Shown here one piece after another: positions 1-8,548 of a stretch of 58,102 nucleotides of DNA. Below the pieces are notes generated by a model. The model had not been told where the DNA came from and did not search any database. It saw only the letters and a list, made by a program, of their open reading frames with translations. The translations under genes were made by a program, and so were the position numbers. This stretch comes from CAZRSW01 sp964602845 (GTDB taxonomy: Bacteria > Chloroflexota > Dehalococcoidia > Lucifugimonadales > UBA826): NCBI GenBank assembly GCA_964602845.1, contig CAZRSW010000012.1, positions 1 to 58,102 on the forward strand, written 5' to 3'. The first letter of the stretch is position 1. Each line of letters starts with the position of its first letter.

Positions 1-81
1 ACATTGAGGATAGTCAGCGCAAAACAAATTACAAACTGAAACTTTTACTGTGAGACGTGAGCGACAAGGGTGCCTAAATAT

Positions 82-109
82 GGGCCCTCCGCTAGCTAGC
101 AGAAGGCCC
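82..109 (-). terminator. Hairpin just downstream of tmRNA
   Basis: Read on the minus strand this is a near-continuous 13-bp stem (GGGCC...GGCCC, with G-T pairs) around a short CTAG-rich turn. It starts about 9 bases past the tmRNA CCA end. It is preceded by AAA and followed by ATATTT, so the U-tract is poor. I infer a transcription terminator or a 3'-processing stop for the tmRNA precursor. Confidence 0.5.
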
Positions 110-117
110 TTTAGATC

Positions 118-468
118 TGGTGGAGACGGGGGAGGGTCGAACTCCCCGTCCAGAAGATACCCCGATCGAGATGTACTACAGGTTTATCCGGAAATAATGT
201 TTAGCTGTTCAGGACCTGTTCCGGCCCGGATCAAGATCAGCCTAGCCGATTGTCTTTAGCCAGCAACATCGGCGTCATACTGGCTGCACCCCGTCTATTG
301 GCGCCCATTCAACACCTTCGGGGATCGGTGCTGATGAACGTGACTGCTCTAGGCAGCCAGTGCTAGCTTATTTTCGCCAGTTACTTTTTTGCCACCTGAT
401 TAACGAGGTAGGTGGCACCTCGACCTGCAATCTCGCGGTGACGTCCCCTGTCGAAACCACGCGTCCCC
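118..468 (-). ncRNA. ssrA: Transfer-messenger RNA (tmRNA)
   Basis: The tRNA-like ends are clear on the minus strand. The 5' end is GGGGACG followed by GGTTTCGACAGGGG, and the 3' end has a T-arm with GTTCGAC and ends CGTCTCCACCA. The 7-bp acceptor pairs fully with one G-T, and CCA is encoded at 118-120. The tag frame runs from a GGC resume codon at 378-376 to a TAG at 351-349 and encodes GENKLALAA, giving (A)GENKLALAA on rescued proteins. The hydrophobic LAA end is the normal protease degron. The stretch before the resume codon (GGCAAAAAAGTAACT) parallels the E. coli arrangement. A TAGAAT -10-like box at 479-484 lies the right distance upstream, but I see no good -35. The length of 351 nt is usual, and this is a one-piece, not permuted, tmRNA. 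Only the internal pseudoknots were not traced in full. Confidence 0.95.
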
Positions 469-606
469 ACGTGATTCAATTCTAGCATAACTAAAGTTGC
501 TCTTAGGCTTCGATGAGAATGTCATCTATCGTATTTTTGTAGATCTCAGTACAATGTTTGGGGACGGTTTAGTTGCCGGACAAATATTCAGTTCAGGGGG
601 GTAGAA

Positions 607-1383
607 ATGCCAAAATTTGCTGCAAATCTTAGTTTCTTATTTAATGAATATGACTTTTTGGATAAGTTTGAGTATGCATCTAAAGCTGGGTTTAAGGGTG
701 TCGAATGCGCATCACCGTACGAATACGATAAACATCAATTAGTTGACATATTGGGTAGTAATGATTTGACACAAGTTTTATTTAATCTTCCGGCAGGAGA
801 CTGGGCAAATGGAGAAAGGGGGATTGGCTGTTTGCCAGACAGGGTCAGTGAATTTCAAGAAGGCGTTGGGATTGCCTTAGAATATGCTTTAGCACTGGGT
901 TGTGAGCGGGTTAATTGTTTGGCAGGGATTAGGCCAGATGATCTCAGTGAAGAGGAGGCTAATGAAACAATGATCTCAAATTTGGAATATGCTGGTCCCA
1001 TATTAGATAGATCTAACGTTAAGTTGGTTGTCGAGAGTATAAATACCATCGATGTACCTGGATTCTTCTTGAATACTTCAGATCAAGCGGTTCGTATGCT
1101 GGATGAATTGGATTGCGATAATGTCTCGTTGCAGCACGATCTATACCATATGCAAATTATGGAAGGCGATCTCGCTAGAACACTTAGGAGACATGCCGAC
1201 ATTATTAGCCATGTCCAGTTGGCTGACAATCCCGGGAGGCATGAACCGGGAACGGGTGAGATAAATTATCCGTTTTTGTTCTCCGTGTTGGATGAGATTG
1301 GCTACACAGGGTGGGTTGGCTGTGAGTATATCCCAGCAGCTAATACAATAGATGGACTGACTTGGATGGAATCGTACTTGTAG
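607..1383 (+). CDS. hyi: Hydroxypyruvate isomerase
   Basis: This 258-residue TIM-barrel protein of the xylose-isomerase-like/AP-endonuclease-2 fold interconverts hydroxypyruvate and tartronate semialdehyde in glyoxylate metabolism. It matches E. coli Hyi along its length: ANLSFLFNEYDFLDKFEYA at the start, NLPAGDWANGERGI near residue 60, then VESINTIDVPGFF, QHDLYHMQIMEGDL and DNPGRHEPGTGEINYPFLF. The metal-ligand Glu, Asp and His positions in these blocks are present. The ATG is preceded by GGGGGG at a suitable distance, and a TACAAT -10-like box sits at 550-555. It is followed 42 bases later by an AceE/transketolase-like gene, so the two are probably cotranscribed. No glyoxylate carboligase or tartronate semialdehyde reductase is nearby, so the source of substrate is unclear. 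Confidence 0.9.
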   Translation: MPKFAANLSFLFNEYDFLDKFEYASKAGFKGVECASPYEYDKHQLVDILGSNDLTQVLFNLPAGDWANGERGIGCLPDRVSEFQEGVGIALEYALALGCERVNCLAGIRPDDLSEEEANETMISNLEYAGPILDRSNVKLVVESINTIDVPGFFLNTSDQAVRMLDELDCDNVSLQHDLYHMQIMEGDLARTLRRHADIISHVQLADNPGRHEPGTGEINYPFLFSVLDEIGYTGWVGCEYIPAANTIDGLTWMESYL

Positions 1384-1425
1384 ATTGATCAATTACTGGA
1401 TGTAGTTGGGGCTGATTCCAGCCGT

Positions 1426-3828
1426 GTGGCGACGCTAAATAAAGTGGGAGGTATATCTTTGGAGAGCGATAATGAATTGACAGATGCGATTAACACTGAC
1501 GAGTTGCTTTCATTGGTCCAAGATCGTGTACTGTGGATCGCGATGCAACTAGTGCATCATGCTAATAATGTGCGCTCTAACCCTGATGGCACGAAGGTAG
1601 GAGGCCATCAAGCATCAAGTTCGTCGATAGTGACGATCATGACTTCATTGTTCTTTGATTTCATGACCAGCGGTGACAAAGTTTCGGTCAAGCCTCACGG
1701 GTCACCCGTCTACCACGCGATTCAGTATCTGTTAGGTAATCTCGATGCTAAGTATCTAACAGAACTTAGAGCATTTCATGGGTTGCAGGCATACCCGAGT
1801 CGAACCAAGGATCCTGATGGAGTTGATTATTCGACGGGGTCAGTTGGTATTGGTGCAGTGGCTCCTAATTTTGCATCGATCGTAAGGGCGTATAACAGAT
1901 CACACCAATTTTCAAATACTACTCAAGGTCGGTACATCAGTGTCTTAGGGGATGCTGAATTAGACGAAGGTTCCATATGGGAGGCGATAGCGGAGCCCGC
2001 AATGGGAAACGAGTCTGATGTCTTATGGGTGGTGGACCTGAATAGGCAGAGCCTAGACCGTATAATCCCAGGTATTAGGGTTAATGCTTGGCGTGAGATG
2101 TTTGAGGCGAATGGTTGGACAGTGGTCGAGGCTAAATATGGTAAAAAGTTGCAACGGGCATTTGATGAGCCAAGGGGTGAATTGCTGAAAGGGTCGATAG
2201 ATGATATGCCTAATGAGGTATATCAGCGATTGTTGAGGATAGACTCATCGGAGTTGAGGCAGTGGTTACCTGAATATAGTCAATATCCGAAAGACATGAA
2301 AAAACTCGTCGATAGATGGGATGATGCCCAATTAAATGAACTGTTCCACAATCTGGGTGGTCATGACTTTTCTTTACTTAGAGATGCCTTCAGGCAAGCG
2401 GATAACAATGAAGGGCCAAACGTTGTGTTTGCTTATACCCTTAAGGGGTACAATCTACCGTCGGTAGGAGATCCTCAGAACCATTCTGTTACTTTATCGT
2501 ATGACCAGATGGAGGAGTTAAGACAGACTCTTAATATATCCGGAGATGATCAATGGAGCGTGTTTGATACTGAGGAACCCGCTGGGCAGTTTTGTATGCA
2601 GGTCGCGGACCGGCTAAAAGAGGATGGTGAGAAGTCCCATCTACCTGAGGACTTAATCCCACGAGACTTTGGACGTAACTATTCTGGCTTAATGTCATCC
2701 CAACAAATTTTCGGGCTTATATTGACAGACATGTCGAGAAATTTAGGTGGTATTTCCGATCGTATCGTCACAGTCAGTCCAGATGTTGCGAGCTCTACAA
2801 ATCTCGGAGGTTGGATTAATAGGGTAGGGGTGTGGGGCCGTGACAAATTGGAGACCTTGCCTGATGAGGGTATTGTGAGGGCTCTGAGATGGGATGAATC
2901 GCCTTCAGGACAGCATATAGAACTAGGTATTTCAGAGAATAATCTCTTTATGATGTTGGGCCAGTTGGGTCTCTCCTACGAAGCTGATGGAGAGGTTCTC
3001 TTTCCGATCGGCACGGTATATGACCCTTTTATCCGAAGAGGACTCGATGCATTTGTATATAGTGTTTATTCGGGATCGAAATTTATGATTATTGGGACTC
3101 CATCTGGTCTCACCCTTGCCCCTGAGGGTGGAGCACATCAGTCCATGATGACCCCTTCAATTGGGGTTGAGATGCCAGATTTGGATGCTTATGAGCCGGC
3201 ATTTGGACAAGAATTGGAATGGATAATGCTTTCGGGTATTAAACAAATACGAGATAGAACTCGGAGCACATATCTGAGGCTTACAAGCAAACGTGTAGAT
3301 CAATCGTTACTTGATGTGCCTTCTGATCCTGTAAAGAAGGAGGCTTTGAGGTCGCAGGTTCTTAATGGTGTCTATTGCCTGGTTGATCGTAGTCTAGAAT
3401 CTGGATTTGAGGCTACCAATAGCGCAGTGAATTTGTTCGTTTCTGGGGCAATGGTACCTGAGGCATGTGAAGCAAGTGGCAGACTATTGGAGGAGGGTGT
3501 TTTTGTTAATGTCCTTAATGTTACTGGCCCTGGACCTTTATTTAGGAATTATATGGATATGGTCACGGAATCGGTAGAATTGGGTGTTAATTTGGATAGT
3601 AATCTAATCAACTTGTTTCCGGGAGCCATTCGAGGGGCTCCTGTTGTGACTCTAATGGATGCCCATCCCCACTCACTAGCGTGGATTGGGTCTGCCCTCG
3701 CTAGTAGGACTTTGCCGTTAGGCGTGAAGGAATTTGGGCAGTCGGGTAATCGAGATGATTTGTATCGTGAATATGGGATCGATGTCGAAAGTATTATGTC
3801 TGCATGTATGGCTGCTCTCGACGTTTAG
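1426..3828 (+). CDS. Homodimeric 2-oxoacid dehydrogenase E1 / transketolase-like enzyme (AceE-like)
   Basis: A thiamine-diphosphate enzyme of 800 residues resembling homodimeric pyruvate dehydrogenase E1 (AceE, about 887 residues in E. coli). Visible blocks are KVGGHQASSSS (about 58) and KPHGSPVYHA, then the TPP/Mg motif GDAELDEGSIWEA at about 174 closing with Asn in VVDLNRQSLD about 30 residues later. A transketolase-type pyrimidine domain with EGGAHQSMMTPSI lies near 567, followed by a C-terminal domain. The GTG start is the first in-frame start and has only a weak SD. No E2 acyltransferase or E3 gene lies in the window, and the flanking genes are hydroxypyruvate isomerase and an AroQ-like protein. 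Its substrate may therefore be something other than pyruvate, or it may work with E2/E3 encoded elsewhere. The family is secure; the substrate is not. Confidence 0.75.
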   Translation: MATLNKVGGISLESDNELTDAINTDELLSLVQDRVLWIAMQLVHHANNVRSNPDGTKVGGHQASSSSIVTIMTSLFFDFMTSGDKVSVKPHGSPVYHAIQYLLGNLDAKYLTELRAFHGLQAYPSRTKDPDGVDYSTGSVGIGAVAPNFASIVRAYNRSHQFSNTTQGRYISVLGDAELDEGSIWEAIAEPAMGNESDVLWVVDLNRQSLDRIIPGIRVNAWREMFEANGWTVVEAKYGKKLQRAFDEPRGELLKGSIDDMPNEVYQRLLRIDSSELRQWLPEYSQYPKDMKKLVDRWDDAQLNELFHNLGGHDFSLLRDAFRQADNNEGPNVVFAYTLKGYNLPSVGDPQNHSVTLSYDQMEELRQTLNISGDDQWSVFDTEEPAGQFCMQVADRLKEDGEKSHLPEDLIPRDFGRNYSGLMSSQQIFGLILTDMSRNLGGISDRIVTVSPDVASSTNLGGWINRVGVWGRDKLETLPDEGIVRALRWDESPSGQHIELGISENNLFMMLGQLGLSYEADGEVLFPIGTVYDPFIRRGLDAFVYSVYSGSKFMIIGTPSGLTLAPEGGAHQSMMTPSIGVEMPDLDAYEPAFGQELEWIMLSGIKQIRDRTRSTYLRLTSKRVDQSLLDVPSDPVKKEALRSQVLNGVYCLVDRSLESGFEATNSAVNLFVSGAMVPEACEASGRLLEEGVFVNVLNVTGPGPLFRNYMDMVTESVELGVNLDSNLINLFPGAIRGAPVVTLMDAHPHSLAWIGSALASRTLPLGVKEFGQSGNRDDLYREYGIDVESIMSACMAALDV

Positions 3829-3906
3829 CTTCTCTTGAACTAGAATTAATTCCCGATTTAGCTTAAATGTAGGGGTCACCAGTTAAGTAATTTAGTGGGA
3901 GATGTA

Positions 3907-4341
3907 ATGAGCAAGATACTTGTTGTTCACGGTGCCGGTATTGATATGAGAGGTAAGTCCCAGATCGATATTTTCGGAAAAGCTACCATGGAAGACTACA
4001 GCAACCAAATTATGGAGTATGCTGCCGAACTAGGGACAGAAGTGGAAATATTCCATTCTAATCTTGAGGGCGAAGTCATTAATAAATTCTATTCGTCCCA
4101 TGAGTTGGGCTATCAAGCTGCAATTATAAATCCCGCAGGATATTCCTCTGGGTATCCGGCACTAGTTGCAGCTATATCACAGGTGGATTTCCCCACAATC
4201 GAGGTTCATATATCTAACCCTGCCGCCCGTGGCAGCGTTTCTCAGATAGCACCGGTGTGCAAAGGAGTGATTACGGGTTTTGGACTTTATGGCTATTACA
4301 TAGCGATTAAGGCTATTGTTGAAACCGATAGTGGGTTATAA
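3907..4341 (+). CDS. Divergent type II 3-dehydroquinate dehydratase-fold protein
   Basis: A 144-residue protein aligning with AroQ throughout: ILVVHGAG at the start (AroQ has the NGPN loop here), SNLEGEVINKF, IINPAGY, IEVHISNPAARG and GVITGFGLYGYYIAIKA. The flavodoxin-like fold and the product-site INP and EVHISN segments are kept. The residues that do the chemistry are not. The catalytic Tyr of the flexible lid is Phe (DIFG where AroQ has xxYG), the lid Arg pair is lost (RGKSQ), THTS has become SSGY, and the second Arg-rich loop REEFRxHS is shortened to ARGSVS. It is therefore probably not a shikimate-pathway dehydroquinase. I chose the ATG at 3907 because GGGAGA lies 7 bases upstream; an in-frame GTG at 3895 is possible. 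It follows the AceE-like gene and may be part of the same unit. Confidence 0.7.
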   Translation: MSKILVVHGAGIDMRGKSQIDIFGKATMEDYSNQIMEYAAELGTEVEIFHSNLEGEVINKFYSSHELGYQAAIINPAGYSSGYPALVAAISQVDFPTIEVHISNPAARGSVSQIAPVCKGVITGFGLYGYYIAIKAIVETDSGL

Positions 4342-4460
4342 GAGTGGGATGAACTGTTCCAGTTATTAGCATTGAACCCCGTGTGCTGCGTTTCTGATCA
4401 TATCCAACTACCCACTCGGTTAGGAGATACAGTTAAGGGCTAAAATAAGGTAGAGGAGCT

Positions 4461-5165
4461 ATGTATATGGAAAAATTGTTGCTTCGCGGGTGTCTTTTCC
4501 CTTTATTTGTTCTAAGTCTATGTTTAGTTGCATGCCAAGGTGACGATATCTCAGAAGATACTCCTGTGGAAGGGAATGATTCAACTCAATCCTCTTCAAA
4601 TGCATACAGTGGGCCACCTGCTTTGGACATCGACAAGTCAAAGGACTATACGGCAGTTTTCATGATGGATGATGGGGGAGAGTTTACGGTTGACTTGTAT
4701 GAGAAATTTACTCCTTTAACGGTCAATAACTTTGTTTTTCTTTCCAGGGAAGGGTATTACGATGGAGTTACATTCCATCGAGTTATAGAGGGGTTTATGG
4801 CGCAAGGTGGTGATCCTACGGGAGGATCTCCCGGAGGACCAGGCTATAATTTTGAAAATGAGTTTCATCCCGAAGCTCTCCATGATGGCCCAGGCATATT
4901 ATCCATGGCAAATAAGGGGATGATAAATGGGCGGGGTACTAACGGGAGTCAGTTCTTCATAACTTTCAAGGAAACACGCTTCCTCGATGGGTATGAACTC
5001 GACGGGACTCAAAAAGATTGTCAGGTGCCGGGCACCTCCTGCCATTCTGTGTTTGGCAGAGTAGTTGAAGGGATGGATATTGTAAATGCTATTTCCGTAC
5101 GTGATCCAAATACTGCAACAACGCCTGGTGATGTTATCAAGACCATAAAGATAAATGAGAGGTAG
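4461..5165 (+). CDS. Lipoprotein cyclophilin-type peptidyl-prolyl isomerase
   Basis: The 234-residue product begins with a lipoprotein signal (hydrophobic stretch ending LCLVAC, Cys at about 25). A Ser/Asn/Asp-rich linker follows, then a cyclophilin domain from about residue 65. Its hallmarks are LTVNNFVFLSREGYYDG, TFHRVIEGFMAQGGDPTG, GTNGSQFFITF and VFGRVVEGMDIV, including the catalytic Arg of FHRV and the QGGDP and SQFFI binding-site residues. It should catalyse proline isomerization of exported proteins at the outer face of the membrane. GAGGAG precedes the ATG. The next gene begins 3 bases after its stop and encodes a paralogue, so the pair is an operon that arose by tandem duplication. 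Confidence 0.92.
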   Translation: MYMEKLLLRGCLFPLFVLSLCLVACQGDDISEDTPVEGNDSTQSSSNAYSGPPALDIDKSKDYTAVFMMDDGGEFTVDLYEKFTPLTVNNFVFLSREGYYDGVTFHRVIEGFMAQGGDPTGGSPGGPGYNFENEFHPEALHDGPGILSMANKGMINGRGTNGSQFFITFKETRFLDGYELDGTQKDCQVPGTSCHSVFGRVVEGMDIVNAISVRDPNTATTPGDVIKTIKINER

Positions 5166-5168
5166 TTC

Positions 5169-5756
5169 ATGTCGAACAAACAGTACTCTTCCGCTCCAGA
5201 AATGTTTATTGATCCGACTGCGACTTATCAAGCGATCATAGAAATGGAATCTGGAGGGGAAGTGGTAATTGAATTATTAGCGAAAGAAGTCCCCGTCACC
5301 GTAAATAATTTCGTATTTCTAGCGCAAGAGGGTTACTATGATGGGATAACCTTTCACAGAGTTATTCCAGGATTCATGGCTCAAACTGGTGATCCCACAG
5401 GTACAGGGTCTGGTGGACCAGGCTATTCTTTTGATAACGAATTTCACCCGGATGCTCGTCACGATAAACCGGGTGTGGTATCTATGGCGAACAGAGGTGT
5501 GGTTAATGGGCTTGGAACGAATGGTAGCCAATTTTTCATTACATATACTGAGACTTCGTATTTAGATGGTTTGAACCCGGATGGTTCGCCAAAACCGTGT
5601 GGTATGCCAGGCACATCGTGCCATGCTGTGTTTGGCAGGGTGTCATCCGGTATGGACGTTGTTAATTCTATTTCTGAACGAGATCCTTCATCCAGCTCTA
5701 CCAAAGGAGATGTGATAAAAACCATCAGGGTTGAAGTGACCGTTGCAGGGTCTTAA
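5169..5756 (+). CDS. Cyclophilin-type peptidyl-prolyl isomerase, no signal peptide
   Basis: A 195-residue cyclophilin with the same blocks as the upstream paralogue: VTVNNFVFLAQEGYYDG, TFHRVIPGFMAQTGDPTG, GTNGSQFFITY and CHAVFGRVSSGMDVV. There is no signal peptide or lipobox, so it is predicted to be cytoplasmic, while its neighbour is exported. Its insertion before the last strand (PGTSCHAVFGR) is shared with the neighbour, which supports recent duplication. It starts at an ATG three bases after the preceding stop. The following 175 bases to the next gene show no clear terminator. Confidence 0.9.
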   Translation: MSNKQYSSAPEMFIDPTATYQAIIEMESGGEVVIELLAKEVPVTVNNFVFLAQEGYYDGITFHRVIPGFMAQTGDPTGTGSGGPGYSFDNEFHPDARHDKPGVVSMANRGVVNGLGTNGSQFFITYTETSYLDGLNPDGSPKPCGMPGTSCHAVFGRVSSGMDVVNSISERDPSSSSTKGDVIKTIRVEVTVAGS

Positions 5757-5931
5757 TGCCATATAAGGTGCCCGATAGTATGGAATTGACGGGTTTGTGA
5801 TATTAGGACGGACAAATTCTAAAATGAAGATTTTGATGCGAGTGGCGAGTCTGAAAGGTTTTAGAAAATTCAGTATTTTTAGGGTGAAGAATTTCAATTA
5901 GCACTGACAGACCTGTCCAAGGGAGTACAAA

Positions 5932-6219
5932 TTGCATATAACTATCAGAAGTCGAACGGTTACATCAGGGTCGGTGGAAGAATTAATGAGTAAGCTCGAC
6001 GAACAGTTTATGCCGATTATCAAAGCGGCGCCCGGGTTTGATGCTTATTACGTTATAGACGCTGGCAATGGTGTGGTATCAGCTGTGAGCATATTCGAGG
6101 ATGAGGCCACAGCGGCAGCCTCAAATCGACTGGCAGAGGATTGGGTCAGGGAAAATCTGGGACCTCAGGTACCAGGTACGGCTGAGGTAATCTCTGGCGA
6201 AGTAAAGGTGCCTAGCTAA
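5932..6219 (+). CDS. Small ABM-like (antibiotic biosynthesis monooxygenase fold) protein
   Basis: A 95-residue protein starting at a TTG preceded by AAGGGAG. The pattern of a strand, a helix with ELMSKLDEQFMPIIKAAPGF, then YYVIDAGNGVVSAVSIFEDEATAAASNRLAEDWV, is typical of dimeric alpha-beta-barrel (ABM/EthD-like) proteins. The FEDEATAAASNRLAEDW segment occurs in many uncharacterized members. Such proteins can be small oxygenases, heme-binding proteins or have no known reaction; no catalytic residue can be assigned here. It stands alone between the cyclophilins and a convergent membrane-protein gene. Confidence 0.6.
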   Translation: MHITIRSRTVTSGSVEELMSKLDEQFMPIIKAAPGFDAYYVIDAGNGVVSAVSIFEDEATAAASNRLAEDWVRENLGPQVPGTAEVISGEVKVPS

Positions 6220-6288
6220 GAAATAAGTTGCCGCATTTAATCGGAATGTGATCCGTCGGACGAAATTTGGCAGGGTGTTTGGACTGGT

Positions 6289-8397
6289 TTAATTTGTCCG
6301 CACTGTTAGGAAATTAAACAGTTTCCCGCCGGTTCCTATCCATGATTGATTGGCTAAAGAGGCCTTGCCAACTAAGGGAATGTTGTTGAGTCTGATTGTT
6401 GGCCATACCACATCGCTGTGTATCTCAACAGCGTCCCCCTTGAATTTGAAAGTCAGATCTTTTAGCTCTGCAATATTGAGTTCAGCACCTCTTACAACAC
6501 TAGGGGAAATGATGCGTGAGACCCAATCCCGCTTCAACTCCTTGAAATTTATGATGGTATCACCGTGTTCATTTTGCATAGCACCAAAAGGGCGCGTTTG
6601 CGAGAGTTGTAACATAGCCCCTGCTAATATCAGAGCTATTACGGCGATGGGTATTCCTAACAATTCAATCGGCAGACTAGTTGTTTGGGTGTTACTTCTG
6701 GTGATGATAGGTGAAACCGGGGCTGTGGGCTCCGTTTTTTTGTACTCTAAGGGAGCTGGGGGTTCAGGCAACGCTATCGTCGATAGCGTTAGAGGATTTG
6801 TTACCGAGCTATGTCTCATTTCGGCATACCATAAACGTACATCTATTGTTAATGTTTGTTGACCGGGCAAATCCGGGGTAAATAGTACGTCATACATCCA
6901 TGCGGCACCGTTTGGCATGGCTGTTTTTGGGACGAGCTCGACTGTACCTTCACCCGGGTTATTGGATCCTAGATTGATATGTAAATCTTCGGGTTGTACG
7001 GCAAAGGGCTCATCTTTTATATTGACGACAGCGGTTGCTATGTTTACTTGTTGCCCAGGGTACAGCTGATCAGTTGTGAGTGGTATCAATTTCACTTCCG
7101 GGAAGTGTTTTGCCTCAAATTGGCTGGACTCGCTAAGGCTGTAGTCGAAGTTATCCCATTTCAATTCCAGTGACGCAGTATAAGTGCCATCTTGGATAGG
7201 AGAGGGCATTGTAGTTGAGTAATATCCATCGCCTGCAGTGGTATCTCCCGACCTTCCGTCGTCGTTTAATTGGTAAACAATGGAGGTGCCTCCAGGACTT
7301 GTAATGGTAGCCTTCATTTGAACATCCTGCCCGATTGGAATCATCAGATCACCCTCAGACACATAGGCTACGATATTCGTTGACTGATTGGTCGGTACAA
7401 TTTCGTTGATGTTTAAGTTAAGGCGATATTTGTTGGAGGTTATATACCAGGATGACACGGACCCCACGATTCCCTTGACATCAACCGTCCATATTCCGGG
7501 CATTGGGTCTACTAGATCCCATACTACGAAAAGAGGCGTTTCGAGCACCTTCGAAGAAGATCGATCACCGCCTGTGGATTCTACTCCACTGGGATTCTTA
7601 AGTCTTAGAGAACCAAATGGCTTTTCCTTGAAGAAAACTAGCTTAACAGTTTCCGTGCCAGGGGCTACCTTTACCTTGGAGGTCAAGATGTCACCCGTGT
7701 AAAGTTTTGCGGCACCAGATGGTACGAGTGACCCTAAGGCATTGTTAGACATGATATTATCTGCGAGTATTTTTAGGCCATTAGGTCCATTAATTTCAAT
7801 ATGGATCGAGGAAGTGGTTTCCGAGAGATCAGTGAACGCACTTATAATGCTTTGGGGCGGATTTCCCATGGTTAGGCCAGTAATTTTCCATTCCTTCAAA
7901 GTGAAAAGTTCTGATATCGGTTGCACAAAATGAGATCCGTCGTCTCCTCCGGCGAGTGGGTTACCTGATGAGAGCAAATAAAGGTTTGAATTGGCAGTTG
8001 CTCCCTTCATATCAAATAAGTTGTACATATCTGTGAGAGACTGGGATAGATTCAAAGAACTCTCATCGCCAGGGTTATTAAGCGAAGAGGTTACCTCGGC
8101 TAAGAACTCTTTAAATGGCATGTCTCCAACTCTAAAGGGACCGATATAATTGTTGGGATTTCTCATGGAGGTGAAGTAGAGGTCGTCTTCCGGACGAAGG
8201 GAAGATATTAAACCAAGAAGGGACTGAACTGTTTCTATGCCGAGTTCAGATTCTGAGATAGAGTTGATGTCGACTGACAGCATTATCATCTCGTGGTTCG
8301 GGTGATTTGTCTTCTCGTTGGCCAGTACCGTTTGAGCACCGAAAACCAGAGGAAGAGTTATCATTATCAGGGCTGTCAATTTGGTGAATATGTGCAT
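6289..8397 (-). CDS. Exported single-pass membrane protein with degenerate VWA-like and Ig-like regions
   Basis: About 702 residues. An N-terminal signal peptide (MHIFTKLTALIMITLPLVFG) is followed by a region laid out like a von Willebrand A domain (IMLSVDINSISESE, then alternating helices and strands), but without an intact DxSxS metal site. Beta-rich modules follow, one containing LNDDGRSGDTTAGDGYYS, which is typical of Ig-like modules in large surface proteins. One transmembrane helix (IPIAVIALILAGAMLQL) lies about 100 residues from the C-terminus, followed by a beta-rich cytoplasmic tail. GGGAGG lies directly before the ATG at 8397, so I prefer it to the ATG 12 bases further upstream. It diverges from a small lipoprotein gene. 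Function is unknown; a surface sensor or scaffold is an inference. Confidence 0.75.
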   Translation of the reverse strand: MHIFTKLTALIMITLPLVFGAQTVLANEKTNHPNHEMIMLSVDINSISESELGIETVQSLLGLISSLRPEDDLYFTSMRNPNNYIGPFRVGDMPFKEFLAEVTSSLNNPGDESSLNLSQSLTDMYNLFDMKGATANSNLYLLSSGNPLAGGDDGSHFVQPISELFTLKEWKITGLTMGNPPQSIISAFTDLSETTSSIHIEINGPNGLKILADNIMSNNALGSLVPSGAAKLYTGDILTSKVKVAPGTETVKLVFFKEKPFGSLRLKNPSGVESTGGDRSSSKVLETPLFVVWDLVDPMPGIWTVDVKGIVGSVSSWYITSNKYRLNLNINEIVPTNQSTNIVAYVSEGDLMIPIGQDVQMKATITSPGGTSIVYQLNDDGRSGDTTAGDGYYSTTMPSPIQDGTYTASLELKWDNFDYSLSESSQFEAKHFPEVKLIPLTTDQLYPGQQVNIATAVVNIKDEPFAVQPEDLHINLGSNNPGEGTVELVPKTAMPNGAAWMYDVLFTPDLPGQQTLTIDVRLWYAEMRHSSVTNPLTLSTIALPEPPAPLEYKKTEPTAPVSPIITRSNTQTTSLPIELLGIPIAVIALILAGAMLQLSQTRPFGAMQNEHGDTIINFKELKRDWVSRIISPSVVRGAELNIAELKDLTFKFKGDAVEIHSDVVWPTIRLNNIPLVGKASLANQSWIGTGGKLFNFLTVRTN

Positions 8398-8548
8398 GAA
8401 TCCTCCCATCTATAAAGAAGGTAAGGATCAAACAAATTGCGGTCAATTAGAATACAGACCGTTTTTCTTTAAATTTTGTATGTTTGGGAGATACATAGGT
8501 TCAGTGCAAATCTTTGATATGGTTTATAGGAAGAATATAGAAATCGGT

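Noticed and set aside
50..259. Plus-strand 69-codon ORF at the left end
   Set aside because: It lies antisense to the 3' half of the tmRNA and its terminator and has no SD or recognisable domain.
6350..6862. Plus-strand 170-codon ORF
   Set aside because: Antisense to the C-terminal part of the 6289-8397 gene, with no SD and no domain.
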